Positions 56,408 to 64,000 of a stretch of DNA of 64,000 bases are shown here, one piece after another. The position numbers and the translations under genes were made by a program. Origin of the DNA: Strobilurus pachycystidiatus (lineage: Eukaryota > Basidiomycota > Agaricomycetes > Agaricales > Physalacriaceae); assembly GCA_019915135.1 (NCBI GenBank), contig JAHLMK010000005.1:558001-622000 (forward strand). Reading direction: 5' to 3'. The notes under the pieces are model-generated. The model saw only the letters and a list, made by a program, of their open reading frames with translations, did no database searches and was not told the DNA's origin. How positions within the stretch are numbered: position 1 is the stretch's first letter; every line of letters starts with the position of its first letter.

Positions 56408-58051
56408 ATGCGCCGATGCCCAGGCTATGTGCCCGAGGGCTACTACTGGGACAGCCGTACATCGCGCTGGGAACTACTTCCGGCCTTGAGCGCGGCCCAA
56501 AACAAGCCACGCAGTAAACGTCCAGCATCCCACTAGCACGATAAGCCACTGAAATATGCGTCGTTTGTAGGCCATGCATCGTCGGCACCACGCCACTCGA
56601 ATAGTAGTACCTCGCCAACTTCAAGTTCCTCGCGTGAGTGATTACTGTTACCCACCACGTCCCACAACTGAAAGCCGTTCGTTGAAGGTGCAAGTTCGAG
56701 CCACCGCCACAGCCACCAAAGAAGTAGCAAACTCAACAAGCCTTTGCCGTCCTTGCCCGCCGGAGCGCCACCGACTCTCAGGCGTGAACACCGGCACATA
56801 CATTCTCATTCTCGGTCCTCCGCTCAGCACTGGCAACAGCCGCGCCCGGAAGCGATTCGAGAGGAAGAGGAGGGCTCGAACGACGACCGCGAGTCTATCG
56901 CAGGCAGTGTTTACACTACACTCTCCGCTGTCACGATAGCCACAGACAAAGGTGGTCCTGCCCTGTACTATAAACCGAACGGACCGCAATTACCTCTTCA
57001 CAAGAGGCTCGTCTACCCGCACAACAAAGACGCAGATGTCTGCTCGATCTGCTTCGACAAGTCGATACCCATCGCCAGCCTAGTCCGTTTGAGGCCGTGC
57101 ATAGACCATTCCTGCTGCCGGAGGTGTCTGTGGAATTGGACCATAAATTCGATCGAGAGCAAGCAGCTGGACATGATGTGCCCGGGCTGTCAGCGGGAGG
57201 ATGATCTGGGCACTGACTGTGAGTGGCAATCCGTGTGGCGTTGGCTTTTTACTAACGGGTGCAAGTGATTGCTCGCCGGCTGATCCGAAAGCTGCTCGAC
57301 GATAAGTGGCGGAAACGCTACGACGATGCGGAACTTGCCATTCGCTATGACGTGGTTGAATGTCGCGCGTAAGTTTGCCCTCTTGTCTGTACGAGCCCAA
57401 GCTGATGGTTTAATGGAGGTGCCACAAGAAGAACAGACTGAAGAAAGGGAGAAAGGAACCCCGGGTATTCACTTGTAGATGCCAGAGGAAGTGGTGCAGA
57501 GATTGCCGAGAACGCATTCACTCTGCCGACGTTCCGACTCACAACCAGGTTTGTCACGTCCAACAGCGAGAACGGCATCAGCGGGAGCAAGCCAGACAAG
57601 CTGGATGGCGCCCTTGTCCTAGTGAGTACCGAAAAAATTCTTCTGACGACAGAATTGATGATAATGTATTCACCAGCATGCGACGCTGTGGTCGAAAGGA
57701 TCGACGGATCGAATCATATGAAGGTTGGTCTCCCCCAGGTCTCCCCAATAATTCTGGACAGTTCACTAACTCTGTTGCGTCGCAGTGCAACACTCAACGT
57801 TGCGGAACGTGAGTCACGAACCTAGACCCAGTATATTCTCTGAGCGCTCCTGTAGACAATTCTGTGGGAGATGTTCAGCTGCGTTCTTTAGGTTCAAATA
57901 TTGGACGCCCGCGAGAGTGGGGATGCAAGAATTCCAGCAGCATGTAGCCCATTCTCGAAAGTGCGGAGGAGGGGGAGGGGGAGAGCAACCAAACTTCCAA
58001 GGTGGACGGGACCAGCCTCGACGACGCTTCCGGCTTTGGGGGCGTGCATAA
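56408..58051 (+). CDS. RBR-type (RING-IBR-RING) E3 ubiquitin ligase
   Basis: About eight exons. It starts MRRCPGYVPEGYYWDSRTSR and is followed by a disordered Ser/His/Arg-rich part. The first RING reads CSICFDKSIPIASLVRLRPC ... CCRRCLWNW ... CPGC. The IBR region is CRACHKKNR ... FTCRCQRKWCRDC. The last domain is ACDAVVERIDGSNHMKCNTQRCG plus QFCGRC, with the usual order of Cys and His pairs. RBR ligases pass ubiquitin through a cysteine in the last RING. The tail (CGGGGGGEQPNFQGG) is low complexity. Splice sites are GT-AG with about 50-nt introns; two are assigned by protein continuity. The target is unknown. Confidence 0.85.
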
Positions 58052-58138
58052 GCGCGCGAGGACAGAGACACGATTGACCATCTGATGGAGCAACGTGAAG
58101 AGTGTGTAATATTACGAGGACCTAGATAAACACCAATG

Positions 58139-58652
58139 CTATGAGTGTACATTGTTGACTGGGATATCAATAGGACCGATTCTAAGACGAGTATATGTCT
58201 GCTTGTGCTGCTTGGTCTTTTGGTAACCCTTTCTCCGCTTCTTCTTGAAGATGAACTCCATTTTGCCCTTGGTGTGTTCGACGACGGTGGCCTCTACTTT
58301 TACGTGGCTGGGTGGGATGGTTGGGTTGCCGCGCAGGGTGTACTCGCGGGAGCCCAGTTCGAGGATCTCGTCGAGGGCGACGACGTCGCCGACTTTGACG
58401 TCGCGGAGACGGGGAACGGTGAGGAGGTCGCGGGGGGTGAGGACGTATTTCCGGCCGACGAGGCTGGCGACGACATAGTGGGATGGCTGGGAGCGGATGA
58501 GCTCGAGAGCAGAGCGGGTGGTGGCAGGCGTCACTGCCGCGGTGTGTGCGGCCCTACATGCCGTTTGAACAAAAGCCTGGCCTGCGCTGTGTGTTCAGCA
58601 GACTTCAAGACAACGGCACTAGCAACTTACACTGTCTGGCCAAGGCCGCCAT
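58139..58652 (-). CDS. Mitochondrial ribosomal protein bL21m
   Basis: Exons 58,652-58,631 and 58,581-58,139 give 154 residues. The N-terminus (MAALARQCQAFVQTACRAAH) is a plausible mitochondrial targeting peptide. The body carries the bL21 fold signature: HYVVASLVGRKYVLTPRDLL, VGDVVALDEILELGSREYTL and a basic FKKKRRKGYQKTKQHKQTYT rRNA-binding tail, as in the L21 family. The gene diverges from the MYND-finger gene, whose ATG lies 165 bp away, so they share a promoter region. Confidence 0.92.
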
Positions 58653-58817
58653 GGTCGTGTGTGTAATACTAACAGAGTGCCTCGGGTAGCAAAAGTCGGG
58701 AAGCGCGTGACCGTGGGAGACCGCCTCGATCGACGTGAAGCCGCTCAGCCGAGGTTGAAGAACTTGAAGTTGAAGAAGAACCGTCAACATCTTGTCTTCG
58801 TTACCAACACCGCCACA

Positions 58818-59983
58818 ATGAGCGCCCTTCAAGGCAGCCACCCGCACGCCTATCGTCATGAGCCCACCCCTCTGATTCAAGACAGTGCGCTGAAGCTTGT
58901 GGAGATGCCCTCTAGTCTCGTAGATGAATTTCGCGACACCGTCTTGAAAGCTGAGCAGATAGCGAATGAAAAGGAGGGCCCAAGTGACGTTGAGAAATGG
59001 TATCGCAAGTATAGCAGCATAGAACACCAGGGAGCGCGCGCCATCGCGTGGAAAACGGAGGAAGCCCTTCACGGCAGAGAACCTCTTCTTCAGGTCCTGC
59101 GATACGCACAGACTCCTCCCCATGAATCTCGCGCACTTCCGAGTGCAATTCTACGCTCCCGAAGATTATTGGCCGGATGAGAACACACACCCTGGCTTCA
59201 AAGACACCTTGGTCTTGAGTCTGGTCAGTCCTCTCATCTCTCCTTGACTAGTGCAACACGATCAGATGCACGGGTTGTTGTTGCTCAGAAATGTCCATGA
59301 TTGTGGAGGAGCAGATATGCCCATAGTTTTCGTGTGTTGGGATGCTCCCCTTCTCGAAACAGCCATGGATTACTGGGTGGCGTCGAGCAAGAACGACTGG
59401 ACTGAAGAGGAACGCGCTCGACAATGTAGGCGCATCGAGGCACATAGATGATACACTTGCTCAAACACCAAGCAGATTGCCAAATCGCAACAGCGCAAGC
59501 GCAAGCGGGCGCCAGCCCGTCTTTCTACGACGTCGATCGCTGTGCTCGCGCCTTACTGTCTGACCCAGCGGTCGGTTGGGTCCCGCCTGTCATCGTGTTT
59601 TACCAACACATAACAAACGGTAGCAAATGATCCTTGTATGTCTTGAAAACGCGTGTACTAACCCTCATACGATACTAGGCAAATGTTTCCCGCTATTTAT
59701 GCGGTCCACCCATAAGATTCCTCACATCGAGGACCTACCTAGCCTCATGGTCAGGACGCCAGCACGCAAGCCTCGCCGTGTGGTGTGCAACTTGTGGGGC
59801 TGTGAGGTGCAACACACCGCAGCGACGCTGCTTCAGCAGTGCATCAAGTGCAAGGAAGTCGTGTACTGTAGTCGCCAGCACCAGGTCAGTGTCCTTCTGT
59901 CGTATAACACGCCACATCGCTGACCCTGCGTCGCTGGCAGGCACTAGATTGGCACGATCATAAACGCGTCTGCGAGAAGAAGT
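58818..59983 (+). CDS. MYND zinc-finger protein
   Basis: Starts MSALQGSHPHAYRHEPTPL. Introns are placed near 59,000-59,060, 59,224-59,266, 59,427-59,472, 59,621-59,679 and 59,885-59,940, where the frame and protein continue (KPFTAENLFFRSCDTHRLLP; MNLAHFRVQFYAPEDYWPDE; DYWVASSKNDWTEEER). The C-terminus is a MYND finger: CNLWGCE ... CIKCKEVVYCSRQHQ ... WHDHKRVCEKK. MYND fingers bind proline-rich partners. Many similar single-domain proteins exist in mushrooms without known function. Confidence 0.8.
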
Positions 59984-60320
59984 AGGTAGCTAATGACCTG
60001 GTGTGCATACTTTACTTTTACGCGTTACGCGTTGTACTAGGCGAGCGTCGAAATTGAATCGGGGTATCTCGGCTGTCCCACAAGCGGTCTTTGCTTGTCA
60101 AGGGTTCGCAGCCAGCCTCCAGGACGCGCGACAGCCCGGCCCTGAATTATCAACCAGGAGGCTGATCGCGTGAGGGTTAAGCGCTGGTTAAGCGCGGTTC
60201 ATCAACTTGAGCCTGTTGACTAGGCCTCACCTTCCAATTCCCCGTTCTGACAAGATTATTGAAATTTCCAGTGCCCCTCCATCTCACAGAATACTCTTAC
60301 TCACTTGGTCCAACTACAGT

Positions 60321-61706
60321 ATGCCGAGCCTTGACGACATCAACCGGGACATTCTCCAGTCAGAGATTGCCCGTCTGACTGGGAAGAATGTACTCGAACT
60401 GACGCAAATTGACTACTACCTGGTAAGCTATCCTCCTGTATGATCATACGTTGTGCTCATCATGAATGTCACGAATAGGTTTTTGATGTTCTTCTCGACG
60501 GTGGTGAACATGTCATCGTACGCTTTCAAAGCGAGCCGCTGTCAGAACTGCTCACTGCTTCGATGAATGAACATGCCGCCATTCTTGCCTTCATTGGCTC
60601 TCCAGAGCCGGAGGGATTGAATATCAGAGTACCAAAGATCAAACATATCGAGCCTGATGCAAGTGTGGTGGGCCTCCCATGGATGCTCATGGACAAGGTT
60701 CCGGGTGTCATGATCCTTGACGTCCTCCGCTCGTGGAGGGAGTTGCCCGTTCCCGAACGAGAAGAGCGTGTTGTAAGCCTGGTCTCTTCTTGCATCATTT
60801 GCTGTTCAAACTTTTCTACAGACTCGTTCGCTTTGGGCCATAGCGCGCGCATACACCAAGATATTTGATGCGTCTATACCCGGTCACCTTGCTGCTGTCT
60901 TTGAAACAGAGCACCAGCACCATCACCATACTCCCATGCCGCTTGCCTTTGATATACGTCTTGAGTATCACGACTCAGAGCCCGTTAGTGCTGACATTGG
61001 TCGTGCTCGCATGGCCCGACAGGCCACCGCCACATATGTGGCTCATCGTTTCTGGCATCTCATGCACGACGCTCAGTGGTCAGCTGAGTCTGAAGGCCAT
61101 CTCGAGCTTCCGACCCTTCACAGACTCAAGGCTCTGGTCCCCTTCGTCATCCCCAGTGTCGAAGAGTTTATGGAACATGGTGGTCTTCTCGGGGCATGGA
61201 AGATTCATCACACAGATCCTTCGCTCACCAACATCTTGATCGACGAGACTGGTAATCTCACTGGCCTGGTTGACTGGGAGAATACCAGGGCCGCACCAGC
61301 ACTTTTGACTGCTGAGTACCCAGAATGGCACCGCTACGATGGGCAAGTTACGCCTATGAGCGACTGGTCTTGCAAGATGGTTGTGTTCCGGCCGACTACC
61401 TATGAATATGGTGCCTATCGCACTATTTACGAACAGGTCAGTAACCTCCTCTGGACTTGTAGTACGCATTGATGATCTGTTTTGGTTTAGGCAGCTGAGA
61501 GCTTTTCCCCTGAATACTTGAAGGCCATGCGCTCGGGACGGCAACTACGAGAGATCTTGGACTGGGCAGACAAAGCCATGGCCGGTGAACCCATTGATGA
61601 GTATATCGCGACCATTGACCGTTGGGCCGCAGAGAGAGCCGCCGAGTTCCACATCACGCTGCCTAGTGAATTCCTCACTAAGAAGGACTGGCTTCCCGAT
61701 GTGTGA
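60321..61706 (+). CDS. Aminoglycoside-phosphotransferase-like kinase, copy 1
   Basis: Exons 60,321-60,422, 60,479-60,772, 60,822-61,436 and 61,491-61,706, 408 residues. The kinase-like fold shows HHTDPSLTNILIDETGNLTG (the H-x-D-x4-N catalytic loop) and LVDWENT (the metal-binding D). An N-lobe segment reads VFDVLLDGGEHVIVRFQSEP, where a usual lysine is replaced by arginine. The C-terminal helix is QLREILDWADKAMAGEP. APH-like families are greatly expanded in mushrooms and phosphorylate unknown small molecules; antibiotic resistance should not be assumed. It is tandemly duplicated with copy 2. Confidence 0.9.
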
Positions 61707-62346
61707 TGCACTTCACTGAACCTCTCCCAGTTGCCGTCTCTCACCATTTTCGTCTTGTCTGCTTTGTGTTGCTTTGTAACGTGCTCTCCTGTCAATTTAC
61801 CTATACAGACATCCTCTATCTTGTTATCTCAACTGTACTCTACAGAACGAACCGGAAGGTTGCGTTGGAGTAGATCCCGATGTTAACGAAACGAACGTAC
61901 GTACTAAAATAACGAGTTGAGTAAGTAATGGATTCCACATACAATATTTACAATAAAAGTCATACTTATGGCTCCAAGTTCCGCCACATCACGTTTCAAC
62001 CGTGAGTCTTTGCTTCATCATCCACTCGCGGTCGCTTGTGGCGGAGAAGACAATAGCGGGAAGACACTGGGCAACGGCCTGCTGTCTCTTGTTCAACGGC
62101 ACCATAGTGACAACTGGCAGACGATCCTTTTGGATGAGCCAGGACGCGCGACAGCCCGACCCTGAGGACACTGATCGCGTGAGGGTTCAGCGCGGTACAT
62201 CAACTTGAGCCTGCAGTGTTGACTAGGACCTCACCGGTCTCATTTTTTCAATTCCCTGTCAATTCCCTGTTCTTACACGATTATTGAAATTCACAGCGCC
62301 CCTCCATCTCACAGCCTGAGAACACTCCTACTCCAACTACAGTACT
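61707..62346. other. Duplicated intergenic segment between kinase copies
   Basis: The 3' part repeats the DNA upstream of copy 1 (GACGCGCGACAGCCCG ... ATCGCGTGAGGGTT ... CATCAACTTGAGCCTG). The 5' part is matched after copy 2, so the duplicated unit includes the promoter and terminator. No separate gene. Confidence 0.6.
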
Positions 62347-63734
62347 ATGCCGAGCCTTGACGACATCAACCGCGACATTCTCCAGTCAGAGATTGCCCGT
62401 CTGACTGGGAAGAATGTACTCGAACTGACGCAAATTGACTACTACCTGGTAAGCTATCCTCCTGTATGATCATACGTTGTGCTCATCATGAATGTCACGA
62501 ATAGGTTTTTGATGTTCTTCTCGACGGTGGTGAACATGTCATCGTACGCTTTCAAAGCGAGCCGCTGTCAGAACTGCTCACTGCTTCGATGAATGAACAT
62601 GCCGCCATTCTTGCCTTCATTGGCTCTCCAGAGCCGGAGGGATTGAATATCAGAGTACCAAAGATCAAACATATCGAGCCTGATGCAAGTGTGGTGGGCC
62701 TCCCATGGATGCTCATGGACAAGGTTCCGGGTGTCATGATCCTTGACGTCCTCCGCTCGTGGAGGGAGTTGCCCGTTCCCGAACGAGAAGAGCGTGTTGT
62801 AAGCCTTGTCTTTGCTTGCATCATCCGTCGCTCAAATTCTCTCTTTCAGACTCGCTCACTTTGGGCCATAGCGCGCGCATACACCACAATATTTGATGCG
62901 TCTATACCCGATCACCTTGCTGCTGCCTTCGAAACAGAGCACCAGCACCATCACCATACTCCCATGCCTCTCGCCTTCGATATACGTCTTGAGTATCACG
63001 ACACAGAGCCCGTTAGTGCTGACATTGGTCGTGCTCGAATAGCTCGACAGGCTACCGCCACATATGTGGCCCATCGTTTCTGGCATCTCATGCACGATGG
63101 TCGGTGGTCAGCTGAGTCTGAAGGCCATCTCGAGCTTCCGACGCTTCACAGACTCAAGGCTCTGGTCCCCTTCGTCATCCCCAGTGTCGAAGAGTTTATG
63201 GAAAATGGCGGTCTTCTCGGGGCATGGAAGATCCATCACACAGATCCTTCGCTCACCAACATATTGGTCGACGAGACCGGAAACCTCACGGGCTTGGTTG
63301 ACTGGGAGAATACCAGGGCCGCACCAGCACTTTTGACTGCTGAATACCCGGAATGGCACCGCTACGATGGGCAAGTTACGCCTATGAGCCACTGGTCATG
63401 CAATATGGTTGTGTTCGAGCCGACTACGTATGAATACGGTGCCTATCGCACTATCTACGAACAGGTTAGTAATCTTCTCTGGACTTGTAGTACGCGTTGA
63501 TGATCTCTTTTCGTCTAGGCAGTTGAGAGCTTTTCTCCTGTATACTTGAAGGCCATGCGCTCGGGACGGCAACTACGAGAGATATTGGATTGGGCAGTGA
63601 AATCCATGCATGGTAGACCTTTCGATGAACGTATCGCGACCATTGACCAGTGGGCCGCAGAGAGAGCCGCCGAGTTCCATATCACGCTGCCTAGTGAATT
63701 TCTCACTAAGAAGGACTGGCTTTCCGATGTGTGA
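62347..63734 (+). CDS. Aminoglycoside-phosphotransferase-like kinase, copy 2
   Basis: Exons 62,347-62,448, 62,505-62,798, 62,850-63,464 and 63,519-63,734, 408 residues, every exon the same length as in copy 1. Catalytic residues HTDPSLTN and VDWE are intact. Exon 1 to exon 2, including intron 1, is nearly identical to copy 1 (one C/G change seen near the start). Intron 2 and the later exons differ at many sites. That pattern points to gene conversion or a mosaic. Function as for copy 1, unknown substrate. Confidence 0.9.
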
Positions 63735-64000
63735 TGCACTTCACTCATTGAGCTCTCTCCCAGTTGCCGCCTCTTTTCATATCCGTCTTGTCTGCTTTGT
63801 GTTGCTTTGAATCGTGCTCTCCTGTCAACTTTGCATATACATACCTTCTCTAGTATTTTGTTATCTCACTGGACAGAACAAACGAATGAGTTGTGTTGGA
63901 GTAGATCCTGATTTTGAATACGGAAACGTATATACTGAAATAATGAGCTGAGTAAGTAATGGATTCCATACAATATTTACAATAAAAGCCATATTGGGTC
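63735..64000. other. 3' flank of kinase copy 2
   Basis: Similar to 61,707-61,970 after copy 1, including an AATAAAA-type polyadenylation-like stretch near the end. No further gene begins before the window ends. Confidence 0.5.

Noticed and set aside
60321..63734. Kinase pair as antibiotic-resistance genes
   Set aside because: APH-like folds are widely expanded in mushrooms. The catalytic loop alone does not indicate aminoglycosides as substrate.

Overview
The window reads as genomic DNA of a mushroom-forming basidiomycete (Agaricomycetes). Genes are cut by many introns of roughly 45-60 nt. Spermidine synthase is fused to saccharopine dehydrogenase, a fusion known from Basidiomycota. There is a fungal-type TET/JBP dioxygenase and a chromodomain Ty3 retrotransposon.

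Layout. Positions 1-37,686 are a nest of mobile elements; 37,687-64,000 is ordinary gene-dense host DNA. (1) 1-4,055: the 5' part of an LTR retrotransposon on the minus strand (LTR, primer site, gag, start of pol), inserted in (2), a 5'-truncated minus-strand copy (A) of a hAT transposon called hAT-X here. (3) Copy A lies head-to-head with copy B of hAT-X (6,855-37,686, plus strand), giving a palindrome with arms of 2,121 bp and no indels. (4) Copy B is split by a giant hAT element, hAT-Y (9,104-35,678; 26,575 bp), with 20-bp perfect terminal inverted repeats and an 8-bp target duplication GGACAGAC. Copy A keeps the matching empty site. (5) Inside hAT-Y are a 473-bp MITE (13,419-13,891; 8-bp duplication) and a complete 12,164-bp Ty3 chromovirus (16,424-28,587; duplication GCGGG; LTRs 691/693 identical).

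hAT-Y is the main candidate for an undescribed system. Without its nested insertions it is about 13.9 kb. It carries an intact 12-exon, 950-aa hAT transposase at the left, an intact 3-exon, 380-aa TET/JBP-type dioxygenase at the right, several basic or low-complexity cargo genes between them, and a degenerate tRNA-like module about 240 bp inside each end, both facing outward. The 10-mer GCTAACTCAC (or its complement) occurs ten times in hAT-Y, in introns and flanks, and I did not see it elsewhere. I infer that the element moves by its transposase and uses the dioxygenase to alter cytosine methylation on itself or its target. Seven of the eight differences I noted between duplicated copies are CpG transitions, as expected where cytosines are methylated.

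The nested Ty3 is also unusual. A single UGA interrupts the Gag zinc knuckle in frame with pol, and 3.3 kb between pol and the 3' LTR holds about 310-bp tandem repeats plus a spliced accessory gene of unknown function.

The host part carries GDA1-type nucleoside diphosphatase, a WDR7-like WD40 protein, the spermidine synthase-saccharopine dehydrogenase fusion, a PAR32/DUF3602-type protein, an unknown 194-aa protein, an RBR ubiquitin ligase, mitochondrial ribosomal protein bL21m with a divergent MYND-finger gene, and two tandem aminoglycoside-phosphotransferase-like kinases.
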